NCBI GenBank assembly: GCA_027024125.1
Contig: JALVSV010000054.1
Location: forward strand, 1 to 20,187
From: Methylothermaceae bacterium
GTDB taxonomy: Bacteria > Pseudomonadota > Gammaproteobacteria > Methylococcales > Methylothermaceae
DNA length: 20,187 bases
Reading direction: 5' to 3'
Shown here: positions 8,052-18,064 of the stretch, piece by piece
How positions within the stretch are numbered: the first letter of the stretch is position 1
Layout: each line of letters opens with the position of its first letter
The notes under the pieces: generated by a model
Told to the model about the DNA's origin: nothing
The model's database searches: none
The model's input: the letters and a program-made list of their open reading frames with translations, nothing else
Translations under genes and position numbers: made by a program

Positions 8052-8057
8052 TCTCCT
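8052..8057 (-). promoter_or_regulatory. Strong ribosome-binding site of ftsZ
   Basis: AGGAGA lies 7 nt before the ftsZ ATG, within GAGGTGAGGAGATAAG. It stands out because most other genes in this cluster start inside the gene before. It fits FtsZ being needed in more copies than FtsA and FtsQ. Confidence 0.7.
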
Positions 8058-8100
8058 CACCTCAAATGAACAAAAACACCGTCAATCCAATAACCAAACC

Positions 8101-9336
8101 CTAAAAATTCCCTTGGAACCAGCTGCACATCCGTCTCCACAACGCCTTGAGCCCGGATTCATCGTCTGTCATCCCGAGCGACGTCTGATTTTCGTGTCCG
8201 AACAGCAGCAGCCCTACGCCGGTAGCGTAGGCTGGATTACAAATCACATCGGTCAACCCGGTGACATGCCTGGGCATTCCCAGCCGCACCGGCATGTGGA
8301 AGATCTCTTCGGCCAGCTCCACCAGTCCTTCGAGCTTGGCGCAGCCACCGGTCAGAACCACACCACCGGCAATCAGGTCATCAAAACCACTGCGCCGCAG
8401 TTCCGCCTGGATCAGAAGCAGCAGTTCTTCACAGCGCGGTTCGATGATCTCGGCCAGATTCTGCCGCGAAATCCGCCTGGGAGGACGTTCACCGATACTG
8501 GGAACCTCGACCATATCATCGATGTCCGCCAGCTGGGTCAGTGCACATCCATGCTCTATCTTGATTCTCTCGGCATGGAGAATGGGGGTACGCAAAGCGA
8601 CAGCGATATCGTTGGTGATCTGATCCCCGGCAATGGGTATCACTGCAGTATGGCGAATGGCGCCATCAGTGAAGACTGCGATATCGGTGGTCCCTCCCCC
8701 GATGTCCACCAGACACACCCCCAGATTCCTCTCGTCCTCACTCAACACGGCATGGGCGGAAGCCAGCTGCTCGAGGATGATATCTTCCACCTCAAGACCA
8801 CACCGGCGAATGCACTTGACGATGTTCTGGGCGGCACTGACCGCACCCGTCACGATATGCACCTTGGCCTCCAAACGGATCCCGGCCATCCCTACCGGCT
8901 CCTTGATGCCAGTCTGACAGTCGATGATGTATTCCTGGGGCAGCACGTGGAGAAGCCTTTGATCGGCCGGTATCGCCACCGCCTTGGCTGAGTCCAGGAC
9001 TCTGTCCACATCCATCTGGGAGACCTCCTTGTCCTTGATGGCGACGATGCCATGGGAATTGAGGCTGCGAATGTGGCTGCCAGCGATCCCCACATACACT
9101 GCGTGAATCTGAAATCCTGCCATCAGCTCTGCTTCCTCGACAGCACGCTGGATCGACTGTACGGTGGATTCCAGGTTGACCACCACCCCTTTCTTCAATC
9201 CCCGGGAGGGGTTGGTACCGATGCCCACGATTTCGATCTCGTTCTCTTCCGGATTGTACTCGCCCACGATGGCAGCCACCTTGGAGGTACCGATATCCAG
9301 TCCAACGATAATATTGCGGTTCTTACGTTTAGCCAT
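8101..9336 (-). CDS. ftsA: Cell division protein FtsA
   Basis: FtsA is an actin-like ATPase that ties FtsZ filaments to the inner membrane and recruits later divisome proteins. The 411-residue protein has phosphate-1 motif LDIGTSKV (13-20), phosphate-2 motif DIGGGTTD (211-218) and adenosine motif TGGCAKLEG (329-337). Its C-terminal ALWRRMCSWFQGNF is the amphipathic membrane-targeting helix. ATG 9336 lies inside the end of ftsQ (8-nt overlap, ATGGCTAA), with only GGAA upstream, so it is probably coupled to ftsQ. ftsZ follows after 56 nt. Confidence 0.97.
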   Translation of the reverse strand: MAKRKNRNIIVGLDIGTSKVAAIVGEYNPEENEIEIVGIGTNPSRGLKKGVVVNLESTVQSIQRAVEEAELMAGFQIHAVYVGIAGSHIRSLNSHGIVAIKDKEVSQMDVDRVLDSAKAVAIPADQRLLHVLPQEYIIDCQTGIKEPVGMAGIRLEAKVHIVTGAVSAAQNIVKCIRRCGLEVEDIILEQLASAHAVLSEDERNLGVCLVDIGGGTTDIAVFTDGAIRHTAVIPIAGDQITNDIAVALRTPILHAERIKIEHGCALTQLADIDDMVEVPSIGERPPRRISRQNLAEIIEPRCEELLLLIQAELRRSGFDDLIAGGVVLTGGCAKLEGLVELAEEIFHMPVRLGMPRHVTGLTDVICNPAYATGVGLLLFGHENQTSLGMTDDESGLKALWRRMCSWFQGNF

Positions 9337-10060
9337 GTTGTTCCAATTTCAATGTTCTCTCTCCCTGGGTTTTTCCTTCCCGTTGCCACCGCACAGCAAA
9401 TCCATGCTCATAACGGCCATCCAGTCGCTCGATCTGCTGGCATTTTTCCTTTCCCAGACGCACCATTGCCCGGACCAGTCTGGCGAAAGTGGCCTCCGGA
9501 GACACCCGACCCAGTTGAATCTCCGGCCCTCCCCCCAACTTCACCTGCCAACTTCTCCGCGAATCCACTTCCAGCACCTCGATCCGCATCGCCAGAGGCG
9601 CCAATGCTTCATTCATTCGCCGATATGCCAGAAACAGGCGCCGGCGATAGTTTTCCGGTCCCTTCAATCTGGGCAGATGACGGTATCCCTGTAAAGTTTC
9701 AGGTTGGAACACGTCACCACGTTGATTCAGCAGGGCCCTCTCCCCCCATCTCACCTCTGGCACCTGCTCACGAATAACCAGCTCCAGCGTATCGGGCCAT
9801 ATACGCTGGACAAGGGCATCTTCCACCCAGGCCAGCTTCTCCACGGCTTCCTCTGCCTGTCCCAGATCGACCGACCAGTATCCCTTCAGCAGCGGCTGCA
9901 GGACCTGCTGGACTTCCTGAATGTGCAGATGCTGAACCTCTCCCGTCACCCGCACATACCGGAGTGGGTATAAACCCGCCTCCAGATGCCAAATTCCTGC
10001 TGCTGACAACATCACACTCACCAACCCCAATCCCCACAGTAATGCTTTACGCCCCGACAC
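9329..10060 (-). CDS. ftsQ: Cell division protein FtsQ
   Basis: FtsQ is a bitopic membrane protein that bridges early and late divisome proteins through FtsB/FtsL. The 243-residue product has a short cytoplasmic tail, one membrane segment (about 6-24), a POTRA domain (LRYVRVTGEVQHL from about 33 to WPDTLELVIREQVPEVRW) and the FtsQ beta domain (LNQRGDVFQPE onward). The start is GTG 10060, inside the last codons of ddl (14-nt overlap); no ATG precedes the membrane segment. It has the family length and the usual ddl-ftsQ-ftsA position. Confidence 0.93.
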   Translation of the reverse strand: MSGRKALLWGLGLVSVMLSAAGIWHLEAGLYPLRYVRVTGEVQHLHIQEVQQVLQPLLKGYWSVDLGQAEEAVEKLAWVEDALVQRIWPDTLELVIREQVPEVRWGERALLNQRGDVFQPETLQGYRHLPRLKGPENYRRRLFLAYRRMNEALAPLAMRIEVLEVDSRRSWQVKLGGGPEIQLGRVSPEATFARLVRAMVRLGKEKCQQIERLDGRYEHGFAVRWQREGKTQGERTLKLEQHG

Positions 10061-10973
10061 TGGTTTCCAGAATCCGCCACACCAATTCGTCGAAGGATAG
10101 ACCAGCAGCCTTGGCCGCCATGGGTACCAGACTATGATCCGTCATTCCGGGCACCGTATTGACCTCGATCAGCCATGGAAGCCCTTTCAGGTCCCGGAAC
10201 AGATCCACTCTCGCCCAGCCCGTCACCCCGACCACCTCACAGGCTTTCCGGGCCAGAGCCTGGAGGCTTGCTTCCTGATCTTCCGTCAGCCCACATGGAC
10301 AGTGATAGCGGGTGCTTTCTGCCTGATATTTGGCTTCGTAATCGTAGAAGCTCCGGGGAGTCTCAAGGCGAATCAAGGGGAGCATTCGCTCCTGCAGCAG
10401 AGCAGCGGTGTATTCCCCCCCTTCGATCCATTGTTCGGCCATCACCGTACATTCGAAGCCTCGGGCAGCTTCCCAGGCAGCGATCAACTGCTGGCGGTCC
10501 TCCGCCCTGGCCATACCGATGCTCGATCCCTCCAGTACCGGTTTGACAATCACTGGAAATCCCAGGGTTTCGATACATCGATCAAGATCATCCATCTCTT
10601 CGAGCACCTGCCAATCTGGAGTGGGAAGCCCTGCTCCCCGCCAACAAAGTTTGGTCCGAAGCTTGTCCATGCTCAGGGCCGAACCCAACACGCCGCTCCC
10701 GGTATAGGGAAGTCCCATGGATTCCAGCAGCCCTTGGAACACCCCATCCTCGCCACCTCGCCCATGGATCATGTTGAAGACCCGGTCATAGCGCTTCCCG
10801 AGTAGATCTTCCAAAGGGCGGTCACCAATCAACAAGGCTTCCGCATCGACCCCCTGGCGCTCAAGCGACATCAATACCGCCCGGCCGCTGATCAGGGAAA
10901 TTTCCCTTTCCGCGCTGGCTCCTCCCATGGCGACAGCCACCTTGCCAAAACCAGCCGGGTCTGCCGAAGTCAT
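10047..10973 (-). CDS. ddl: D-alanine--D-alanine ligase
   Basis: This cytoplasmic ATP-grasp enzyme makes D-Ala-D-Ala, the substrate of MurF. The 308-residue product (E. coli DdlB 306) shows GGASAEREISL with the catalytic Glu (17-27), HGRGGEDG (70-77), the VKPVLEGSSIGM ATP-binding stretch (143-154), YDYEAKY (210-216) and IEVNTVPGMTDHSLVP (269-284) with the metal and substrate residues. The frame is open farther upstream, but homology begins at ATG 10973, which overlaps the murB stop as ATGA. AGAGG sits just upstream. Confidence 0.96.
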   Translation of the reverse strand: MTSADPAGFGKVAVAMGGASAEREISLISGRAVLMSLERQGVDAEALLIGDRPLEDLLGKRYDRVFNMIHGRGGEDGVFQGLLESMGLPYTGSGVLGSALSMDKLRTKLCWRGAGLPTPDWQVLEEMDDLDRCIETLGFPVIVKPVLEGSSIGMARAEDRQQLIAAWEAARGFECTVMAEQWIEGGEYTAALLQERMLPLIRLETPRSFYDYEAKYQAESTRYHCPCGLTEDQEASLQALARKACEVVGVTGWARVDLFRDLKGLPWLIEVNTVPGMTDHSLVPMAAKAAGLSFDELVWRILETSVGA

Positions 10974-11878
10974 TCCGCCTCTCCCAAGATCCGGACTTCC
11001 AACACCAGTTCGACTCCAAATCGCGCCAGGACTTCCTGCCTCGCCACTTCGATCAGCCGCTCGATGTCCGCTGCCTTTGCCCCTCCGGTATTGATGATGA
11101 AATTGGCGTGTAATTCCGAGATTTTCGCTCCACCAATTTGCCGTCCCTTCAGACCACAGGCTTCGATCAGGCGTGCCGCAGAGTCTCCGGCAGGGTTCTT
11201 GAAGACCGATCCACAATTGGGCCAGCGTGTCGGCTGAGACCGGTTGCGACGCGCCAGTAGCTCCCGTATCCGCCGCTGACCGGAATGGATATCACCCGAC
11301 TGCAGCCGGAGCCATGCTCCCAAAAAGTACTCACCGGAAGGTCCTTGCACCCTGCGATAACCGATTTCGTATTCTTCGGGTCTGCGTCGGTGGACGGCCC
11401 CGAAGCGATCCACGGTCTCCACCTCATCCACCCAGGTCCAGGTCTCGCCGCCAAAGGCACCGGCATTCATGGCCAGAGCCCCCCCCATAGTGCCGGGAAT
11501 CCCGGCCAGAAACTCCGCGCCACCCAGTCCATGGAGACTGCAAAAACGCGCCACATGGGCGCAGGGCACCCCTGCCTCCACATGGACACGGCTATCCCTA
11601 TCCATGGACATGGAGCGGAGACGTCCAGCGGTGACGATCACCACCCCGGGGATGCCACCGTCACGGATCAGAACATTGCTCCCCATCCCCAACCAGGTGA
11701 CAGCTTCATCAGCCGGGAGAACAGTCAGAAAATCGATCAGATCCTGGCGGTCCCGGGGACGGAACAAACATTGGGCCGGACCCCCCACTCTCCAAGTGGT
11801 GAAATTCGCCAATGGCGCCTCATACTCCAGTTCACCCCTGACCACCAATGTAGACATTCTTTCCATTGCCATGCTCAT
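10970..11878 (-). CDS. murB: UDP-N-acetylenolpyruvoylglucosamine reductase
   Basis: MurB is the FAD/NADPH enzyme that reduces UDP-GlcNAc-enolpyruvate to UDP-MurNAc. The 302-residue product has the FAD motifs [12 protein letters not shown] (64-75) and [16 protein letters not shown] (126-141), then NCGSVFKNP (221-229) with the catalytic Ser224, [11 protein letters not shown] (253-263) and EVRILG near the end. It is about 40 residues shorter than E. coli MurB and resembles the short type II form. ATG 11878 overlaps the murC stop (ATGA) and has a perfect AGGAGGT 6 nt before it. The murC-murB-ddl order occurs in several lineages but not in E. coli. Confidence 0.96.
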   Translation of the reverse strand: MSMAMERMSTLVVRGELEYEAPLANFTTWRVGGPAQCLFRPRDRQDLIDFLTVLPADEAVTWLGMGSNVLIRDGGIPGVVIVTAGRLRSMSMDRDSRVHVEAGVPCAHVARFCSLHGLGGAEFLAGIPGTMGGALAMNAGAFGGETWTWVDEVETVDRFGAVHRRRPEEYEIGYRRVQGPSGEYFLGAWLRLQSGDIHSGQRRIRELLARRNRSQPTRWPNCGSVFKNPAGDSAARLIEACGLKGRQIGGAKISELHANFIINTGGAKAADIERLIEVARQEVLARFGVELVLEVRILGEAE

Positions 11879-13326
11879 CCATACACCTCCTGCAACCGCC
11901 TGGCCAGATGACCAATGCTGCCAGCACCCATGACAAGAACGACATCATCTTTGGTCAGCATGTCGGCCAGAGCCTGAGGAACCTCTTCCAGGGAATTCAA
12001 ATACCGCACTTTGCGTCCGGCATCCAGCAAACAGCGCGCCAAGGCTTTGCTATCGGCGCCCGGGATGGGTGCCTCACCAGCAGCATAGACCGGCAACAAC
12101 AGCAGCTCTTCCACCTCCCCCAAAACCTGGAGGAAATCATCGAACAGCTCTTCGGTACGGGTATAACGGTGTGGCTGGAACACCAGCACCTGGCGCCTTC
12201 CTGGCCAGGCCTGACGCGCAGCAGCCAGGGTGGTCTGCAGTTCGCGTGGGTGATGGCCATAATCGTCCACCAGGGTGACCTCCCCATCCTCCCAAGGCAG
12301 GGTACTGACCTGGAAACGCCGCCCGATACCGGCAAATTTTGCCATGGCCGATTGTATCGCCTGGGTGGCAACCCCAAGTTCCAGGGCTATGGCGATGGCA
12401 GCCATGGCATTGAGGAGATTATGCCGCCCCGGAAGATTGAGTTCGATCTCCACTGGCTTCTGCAGCCCTCTTCCCTCGACGGTGAAATGGGTCTTCAGGC
12501 CCACCTGCCTGATTTCCCGGGCCCGAAGGTCCGCTTCGGGATGGAGACCGTAGGTTTTCACCGGCTTGCTCACCTGTGGAAGAATTTCCGCCACTCCCGG
12601 ATCGTCCAGACAGACGACGGCCAGGCCATAGAAAGGAAGATGGTGGAGAAACTCGACGAAGGTCTGCTTCAAACGCCCCCAATCCCCTCCATAGGTGGCC
12701 ATGTGATCCCGGTCCACATTGGTGATCACCGCCATGATCGGTGCCAGATGCAGGAAGGAGGCATCGCTTTCATCGGCTTCTGCCACAAGATAAGGGCCAC
12801 GACCCAGAGCGGCATGACTGCCTATGCTGTTGAGCCGCCCACCGATCACGAAAGTGGGATCGAGTCCCCCCTCTGCCAGAATACTGGCCACCAGGCTAGT
12901 CGTGGTCGTCTTGCCGTGGGTGCCAGCCACGGCGATTCCAAAGCGGAAACGCATCAGTTCCGCCAGCATCTCAGCCCGGGAAATCACCGGGATACGATCA
13001 TTTCTCGCCTGTATCCACTCAGGATTGTCGGGAGTGATGGCACTTGAAACCACCACCACATCGGCGCCTGAGACCCGACCAGCATCATGGCCAACCACCA
13101 CTTCCACACCCACACTACGCAGCCTTTGCAGATTCAGGCTTTCCCTCAGATCCGATCCCGAGACCCGATAGCCCAGGTTGGCCAGAACCTCGGCGATACC
13201 GCTCATACCCGCGCCACCGATGCCGATGAAATGGATCCGTCCGATCGCGGCCATACGCTGACGCACCGGTTCGCTGCCGGCACGCAAGGGAAAATCCAGA
13301 CTGATACTGTCTTTGCGTTTAGGCAC
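11875..13326 (-). CDS. murC: UDP-N-acetylmuramate--L-alanine ligase
   Basis: MurC adds L-Ala to UDP-MurNAc, the first amino-acid step of the stem peptide. The 483-residue product (E. coli 491) has the N-terminal UDP-binding motif [12 protein letters not shown] (35-46), P-loop [10 protein letters not shown] (135-144) and the Mur ligase domains up to VMGAGSIG near the end. The open frame runs farther upstream, but GTG 13326 is chosen: GGAGG lies 9 nt before it and it overlaps the murG stop by 8 nt (GTGCCTAA). Met at residue 25 would cut family sequence. Confidence 0.95.
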   Translation of the reverse strand: MPKRKDSISLDFPLRAGSEPVRQRMAAIGRIHFIGIGGAGMSGIAEVLANLGYRVSGSDLRESLNLQRLRSVGVEVVVGHDAGRVSGADVVVVSSAITPDNPEWIQARNDRIPVISRAEMLAELMRFRFGIAVAGTHGKTTTTSLVASILAEGGLDPTFVIGGRLNSIGSHAALGRGPYLVAEADESDASFLHLAPIMAVITNVDRDHMATYGGDWGRLKQTFVEFLHHLPFYGLAVVCLDDPGVAEILPQVSKPVKTYGLHPEADLRAREIRQVGLKTHFTVEGRGLQKPVEIELNLPGRHNLLNAMAAIAIALELGVATQAIQSAMAKFAGIGRRFQVSTLPWEDGEVTLVDDYGHHPRELQTTLAAARQAWPGRRQVLVFQPHRYTRTEELFDDFLQVLGEVEELLLLPVYAAGEAPIPGADSKALARCLLDAGRKVRYLNSLEEVPQALADMLTKDDVVLVMGAGSIGHLARRLQEVYG

Positions 13327-14383
13327 CGTCCGCTTCCTCCAGACAAATGCTTGCCACCGTTTCTGTTGCATCGGTACGCGCCGCTCTGCGGGCGCACGAC
13401 CCCATCTGTCTCAGACGTTCGGGATGGGTGGTCAGCTGCGTGATCTCTTGTCTCAACGTTTCCACATTCATCAAGGTCTGCGGCAACAGGACGGCCGCCC
13501 CACGTTCTACCAGATACTCGGCGTTGCGGGTCTGATGGTCGTCGACGGCAAACGGATAGGGTACCAATATCGCCGGCACCCCAGCGGCAGCCAGTTCACT
13601 GATCGTCATGGCACCACTACGACAAATCACCAAATCGGGCCACTGCCAGGCCGCCGCCATGTCACTGATGAATTCGGTCACCTTGGCCTTTATACCCAGT
13701 CGGTGATATTCCGCCGCCAGGGCCTGCCTGTTGCCAACACCACACTGGTGCCACACCTTGATCCGCTGTTCCATTCCGGCCAGCGCCTTGGGAATCACCT
13801 CGTTGAGCACTTTGGCTCCCTGACTCCCACCCAGAATCAACAATCTCAACACGGGGCCTGGAAGCAGCTCCTTGGGGCCCAGTCTCTCAATCTCCAAGCG
13901 CAGCGGATTTCCCGTCCAGCATGGATGCAACCCGTCTGCAAAGGTGTCTGGGAAGCCCTCCAGCACCCGTTTCGCCCGCGGGGCCAACCATCGATTGGTC
14001 GTGCCGGGAACCCGATTCTGTTCATGGATCACCAGCGGTATACGCCGCAGATACGCCATCATCCCTCCAGGGCCTGCAGCGAAGCCGCCCATTCCCAGTA
14101 CGACCTGCGGACACCGCTCCCGAAGTATCCTGTCCGCCTGCCAGAGAGCACGGGTCAACATGAGTGGGGCGCTGAGCAACGAAGCGATCCCTTTGCCCCG
14201 CAAACCACGAACACTGATCTTGTCCAAGGTGAAACCTGCAGCCGGCACCACCCGCGCCTCCAGACCCCAGGGGCTCCCCATCCAATTCACGTGATGGTCA
14301 TGCGCACGTAGCCATTCGGCCACTGCCAATGCAGGAAATACATGACCACCGGTTCCACCGGCCATGATCATCACCCGCGCCAT
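13319..14383 (-). CDS. murG: Lipid II synthase MurG
   Basis: MurG is a peripheral inner-membrane glycosyltransferase that adds GlcNAc from UDP-GlcNAc to lipid I, making lipid II. The 354-residue product (E. coli 355) has the N-terminal G-loop [11 protein letters not shown] (9-19), HEQNRVPG (120-127), GGSQGAK (185-191) and the C-terminal donor-site region with [20 protein letters not shown]. The frame extends upstream inside ftsW, but ATG 14383 starts the family sequence and has AGGGAAG before it. It overlaps the ftsW stop by 13 nt. Confidence 0.97.
   Translation of the reverse strand: MARVMIMAGGTGGHVFPALAVAEWLRAHDHHVNWMGSPWGLEARVVPAAGFTLDKISVRGLRGKGIASLLSAPLMLTRALWQADRILRERCPQVVLGMGGFAAGPGGMMAYLRRIPLVIHEQNRVPGTTNRWLAPRAKRVLEGFPDTFADGLHPCWTGNPLRLEIERLGPKELLPGPVLRLLILGGSQGAKVLNEVIPKALAGMEQRIKVWHQCGVGNRQALAAEYHRLGIKAKVTEFISDMAAAWQWPDLVICRSGAMTISELAAAGVPAILVPYPFAVDDHQTRNAEYLVERGAAVLLPQTLMNVETLRQEITQLTTHPERLRQMGSCARRAARTDATETVASICLEEADGA
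13336..13340 (-). promoter_or_regulatory. Ribosome-binding site deciding the murC GTG start
   Basis: GGAGG lies 9 nt before GTG 13326, inside the last codons of murG. No comparable site precedes the later ATG (13254) or the upstream frame extension, so it supports the GTG start. Confidence 0.65.
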
Positions 14384-15540
14384 GGTTTCTTCCCTGGTTT
14401 TTCGGCCAGAACATCGCGCGCCTCGAAATACACCCGCTGCACCAAAGCCAGTGCCATACAGTCGACTACCAGGCTGCCGCCTCCATAACTCATCAAAGGC
14501 AGAGTAAGACCCTTGGTCGGCAGCACACCAAGATTGACGCCGATATTGATGATCGCAGACAAACCCAGCCACAGTCCTATGCCATAAGTCAACCAGGTCC
14601 CAAATGCCAACCCTGCCACTTCAGCCAGACGCGCGGTCTCGAAGATGCGCCAAAGCAACACGGCAAAAGCCAGAATCACTGTCATCACCCCGATCCATCC
14701 CAGCTCTTCTCCGATGACGGCGAGAATGAAGTCGGTATGTCCTTCCGGCAGATAGAACATCTTCTGGACACTGTTGCCCAAACCAAGACCGAACCAACCC
14801 CCACGACCGAAGGCAATCAAGGCCTGAATCAGCTGATAGCCAGAATCCTGGGAATGGGCCCAGGGGTCGAGAAAAGCGACCAGGCGGCGCATCCGGTATG
14901 GCTCGAAAATCACCAGGGCCATGGCCGCGGCCACCAGCGCTGCAAACAGGGAAATCAACGGCAGCAGGCGAGCGCCAGCCAGAAACAACAACAAGGTGGC
15001 AGTCGCCATCAATACCACTGCGGCACCAAAATCCGGCTCCCACAACAACAACCCCGCCCCCAGACCCAGCAGGGCCAAAGGTCGCAGCAGAGCAATCGCC
15101 TGTTGGCGCAATTCCGACCCGTGGCGCACGATATAGCCTGCCAGGTAAATCACCGCAATCCACTTGAATGGTTCAGACACCTGCACCCTCAGGCCCGGCA
15201 AATTGAGCCAGCGGGTACTTCCCTTGACCGTCACTCCAAGGCCAGGTAGCTTGACAGCCACCAGCAATAGCAACCCCATCAGCAACAAAAGGGGTCCCAG
15301 GCGTTCCCACCATTTGAGTGGAATCCACCAGACCACCGCCGCAGCCACCAGGCCCAGTGACAAATGCAGAACCTGGCGGCGGGCAAAATAAAATTCGTCC
15401 ATGTGCAGATGGACCGAGGCAGACGTCATCATGACGAACCCCAGTGCCACCAATCCTGCCGCCACTGCAAGCAGCAACCCATCCACTGGCAGAGCGCCTC
15501 TTCCGCGAACGCCATCGGGCATTATTCCACTGACTGCCAT
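14371..15540 (-). CDS. ftsW: Septal peptidoglycan polymerase FtsW
   Basis: FtsW is the SEDS-family glycosyltransferase that polymerises lipid II at the septum together with FtsI. From ATG 15540 the 389-residue protein has about ten membrane segments. SEDS motifs include KGSTRWLNL (107-115), WEPDFG (167-172), GLGLGNSVQKMFYLPEGHTDF (split at 251-271), GEELGWIG (277-284) and LPLMSYGGGS (347-356). The Asp of HTDF probably matches the essential SEDS aspartate. Two starts are plausible: ATG 15540, overlapping murD by 19 nt, or ATG 15522, which forms TAATG with the murD stop (383 residues). Neither has a strong ribosome-binding site. Confidence 0.95.
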   Translation of the reverse strand: MAVSGIMPDGVRGRGALPVDGLLLAVAAGLVALGFVMMTSASVHLHMDEFYFARRQVLHLSLGLVAAAVVWWIPLKWWERLGPLLLLMGLLLLVAVKLPGLGVTVKGSTRWLNLPGLRVQVSEPFKWIAVIYLAGYIVRHGSELRQQAIALLRPLALLGLGAGLLLWEPDFGAAVVLMATATLLLFLAGARLLPLISLFAALVAAAMALVIFEPYRMRRLVAFLDPWAHSQDSGYQLIQALIAFGRGGWFGLGLGNSVQKMFYLPEGHTDFILAVIGEELGWIGVMTVILAFAVLLWRIFETARLAEVAGLAFGTWLTYGIGLWLGLSAIINIGVNLGVLPTKGLTLPLMSYGGGSLVVDCMALALVQRVYFEARDVLAEKPGKKPWRG

Positions 15541-16964
15541 TGCCTCACCAACGATTCGAAATGATTGCCCCTGGCCTGATAGTTGTCGAACTGATCGAGA
15601 CTCGCACACGCCGGAGACAGCAGGACCGTATCTCCTGGCCTGGAACTTTGCCGCGCCACTTCCATGGCGCCTTTCAGATCTTCCACCAGAACCGTCTCGG
15701 TGACCGGCTGAAGTGCCTCTGCCAAATGGTGACGATCCTCACCAAACAGAATGGCCTGTTTGACCTTGCCGGCCACAGCCTTCCTGAGACAGGTGAAATC
15801 CGCACCTTTGCCCACCCCCCCCGCCAACAGGATGACCGGCCCCTTTAGGCCGGAAATGGCCGCCACAGTGGCGCCCACATTGGTTCCCTTGGAATCGTTG
15901 ATCCAGGTGACGCCATCAATGGTTGCCACCCGCTGCATCCTGTGTGGCAGGCCAGAAAAAGTCCTCAGCGCCCGCAAACCTGGTTCCAGGGCAATGCCAC
16001 CTGCCTCGGCCACGGCCAGCGCCGCCAGGGCATTGGCCAGATTGTGGCGACCCGAGAGTGCGACCTCCCTGGCTGCGAGCAGGGGTTCCCCTCTTCGTGC
16101 CAGCCATTCCTCGTTTTGCCAACAGACCAGGGAATAGTCGGCCCGAGGGTCCTCAACACTGAACCACAGGACCGACGCACTTGACCACTGGTCCTCCCCA
16201 CTCGTTTTCCCGAGACCACCTTGATACAACTGGACCGGACGTTCGCCACAACTTTCTGTCATCTGACGCACCAATGGGTCGTCGAGATTGGCCACCTTCC
16301 AATAACTCCACTGCAACAAGCGGGATTTGATGGCGGCATACGAGGTCAGATCGGGGTGGCGATCGAGGTGATCCGGGCTGATATTGAGAAGGATCCCGAC
16401 ATCCGGACGCAGCTTCCGGGTTCGTTCGAGCTGAAAACTCGACAATTCGAGCACATACATCTCACATTCCGGATCCAGAAGATCAAGTACCGGCGTTCCC
16501 AGATTCCCCCCGGCGCGGACCTTCAATCCAGCCTGGTCGGCCATTTCCGCCACCAGGCAGGTAACCGTGCTCTTGCCGTTGGATCCTGTCACCGCGATGA
16601 TCGGTGCCTGTGCCATCTCGGCAAACAGATCGACATCACTGATCAGAGCCACCCCGCGCTCGAGAGCGGAACGGATCTCCGCTTGGGCCAACGACATTCC
16701 CGGGCTGACCAGGACGTGAGTGGCCCACCGCAACACATCGGCACGCAACTCGCCCGTAAACACCGAAACACCTTCGAGCCCCCGAATCTCGCCGAGCCCG
16801 GGCGGATGCAGACGGCTGTCTGTAACCAGACATTCGACACCCAGACGGTGAAGGAAACGCACCACGGATACCCCGGTACGACCCAGGCCCACCACTGCCA
16901 CGCGCGGATTATGGCCGAGACAGGAGGGAAGGGGAAAGGTTGGTTTATCGACGACAGCCACCAT
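15522..16964 (-). CDS. murD: UDP-N-acetylmuramoylalanine--D-glutamate ligase
   Basis: MurD adds D-Glu to UDP-MurNAc-L-Ala. The 480-residue product has the N-terminal UDP-binding fold (VAVVGLGRTGVS 22-33), P-loop GSNGKST (127-133), LELSSFQLE and NISPDHLDRH in the central domain, and WINDSKGTN and LLSPACASLDQF in the C-terminal domain. It is about 40 residues longer than E. coli MurD (438): roughly 15 at the N-terminus and a loop before the LSGRHN motif. ATG 16964 lies 3 nt after the mraY stop with GAGG about 6 nt upstream, so the longer N-terminus is likely real. Confidence 0.96.
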   Translation of the reverse strand: MVAVVDKPTFPLPSCLGHNPRVAVVGLGRTGVSVVRFLHRLGVECLVTDSRLHPPGLGEIRGLEGVSVFTGELRADVLRWATHVLVSPGMSLAQAEIRSALERGVALISDVDLFAEMAQAPIIAVTGSNGKSTVTCLVAEMADQAGLKVRAGGNLGTPVLDLLDPECEMYVLELSSFQLERTRKLRPDVGILLNISPDHLDRHPDLTSYAAIKSRLLQWSYWKVANLDDPLVRQMTESCGERPVQLYQGGLGKTSGEDQWSSASVLWFSVEDPRADYSLVCWQNEEWLARRGEPLLAAREVALSGRHNLANALAALAVAEAGGIALEPGLRALRTFSGLPHRMQRVATIDGVTWINDSKGTNVGATVAAISGLKGPVILLAGGVGKGADFTCLRKAVAGKVKQAILFGEDRHHLAEALQPVTETVLVEDLKGAMEVARQSSRPGDTVLLSPACASLDQFDNYQARGNHFESLVRQWQSVE

Positions 16965-16967
16965 ATC

Positions 16968-18044
16968 TTACCTCAGCTTCAAGGTTGCCAGACCGATCAG
17001 GACCAAAATCACGGTAATGATCCAGAACCTGACGATCACTCGTGGTTCCGGCCAACCGTTCAATTCAAAGTGATGATGTAACGGTGCCATCCTGAACAGA
17101 CGCTTACCGGTGAGTTTGAATGAGGCCACCTGCAGGATCACCGAAACCGTCTCCATCACGAACACACCACCCATGATCATCAGCACGATCTCCTGACGCA
17201 CCACCACCGCCACCATCCCCAAGGCCGCCCCCAGCGCCAGTGCCCCGATGTCTCCCATGAAGACCTGGGCCGGATAGGCGTTGAACCACAGGAAGCCCAA
17301 CCCCGCACCGACCAGGGAACCGCAGAACACCACCAGTTCACCGGCCCCCGGAATGTGAGGAACAGCCAGATAATCTGCAAAATGCACATGCCCCGATATA
17401 TAGGCGAATACGCCCAGTGCCCCCCCGACCAGAACCGTAGGCAGGATCGCCAAGCCATCGAGCCCGTCGGTCAGATTGACTGCATTGCTCGATCCCACGA
17501 TCACCAGACAGGTGATGGGAATGTAACCCCACCCCAGATCGATGACGATATCCTTGAAGAATGGAACGATATAAGTGGTTTCCGCCGGCACCATAGCCGT
17601 CTGGTAAAGGAACATTGCTGCAGCCAATGAGAGCGCCGTCTGCCAGAACAGCTTCTGTCGTGCCGACATTCCCCTGCTGTTCCTGAGCACCAGTTTCTTG
17701 TAGTCATCGACGAAACCAATCACTCCAAATCCGAGCGTCACCACCAGCACCACCCATACAAAGCGGTTGTTCAAGTCAGCCCAAAGCAGGGTCGTCACCA
17801 CCAGGGCGATCAAGATCAACAGTCCTCCCATAGTTGGCGTTCCGGCCTTGGACAGATGGCTTTCGGGACCATCATCACGGATGGGTTGACCATAGCGTGC
17901 CAGCCAACGTATCAGCGACGGGCCGATCACGAAGGAGATCACAAGAGCAGTGAGGACACTGACGATGGAACGCAGAGTCAGGTATTGGAATACCCGGAAA
18001 GGGGAATACCACTCTGTCAGCCAGTCGGTCAGATAATACAACAC
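16968..18044 (-). CDS. mraY: Phospho-MurNAc-pentapeptide transferase MraY
   Basis: MraY is the integral membrane enzyme that moves phospho-MurNAc-pentapeptide onto undecaprenyl phosphate, forming lipid I. The 358-residue protein has about ten membrane segments and the family motifs: FVDDYKK with the Asp pair (113-114), [14 protein letters not shown] (185-198), [10 protein letters not shown] (263-272) and the cytoplasmic APLHHHFE loop (320-327). It ends [18 protein letters not shown]. The start is GTG 18044, one base after the murF stop, with GAGGGAG 7 nt upstream. The N-terminus matches the family well. Confidence 0.96.
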   Translation of the reverse strand: MLYYLTDWLTEWYSPFRVFQYLTLRSIVSVLTALVISFVIGPSLIRWLARYGQPIRDDGPESHLSKAGTPTMGGLLILIALVVTTLLWADLNNRFVWVVLVVTLGFGVIGFVDDYKKLVLRNSRGMSARQKLFWQTALSLAAAMFLYQTAMVPAETTYIVPFFKDIVIDLGWGYIPITCLVIVGSSNAVNLTDGLDGLAILPTVLVGGALGVFAYISGHVHFADYLAVPHIPGAGELVVFCGSLVGAGLGFLWFNAYPAQVFMGDIGALALGAALGMVAVVVRQEIVLMIMGGVFVMETVSVILQVASFKLTGKRLFRMAPLHHHFELNGWPEPRVIVRFWIITVILVLIGLATLKLR

Positions 18045-18064
18045 CTCAATGCTCCCTCAATGCT
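18044..18064. repeat. Tandem direct repeat at the murF/mraY junction
   Basis: On the minus strand AGCATTGAGG occurs twice (18055-18064 and 18044-18053), separated by one base, an 11-bp period. The first copy encodes the last residues of MurF; the second supplies the murF TGA and overlaps the mraY GTG. Together they create the mraY ribosome-binding site. Confidence 0.8.

Noticed and set aside
11866..13047. A 393-codon open frame on the plus strand, opposite murC and the murB start
   Set aside because: It is fully antisense to a secure essential gene, has no recognisable domain and is rich in His, Gln and Pro, as expected for a shadow of biased codon use in GC-rich DNA.
16968..18044. MraY has GDIGALALG instead of GDVGSLALG of E. 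coli
   Set aside because: The Ala variant is also known in other gammaproteobacterial MraY proteins and the catalytic Asp is intact, so it is not unusual.
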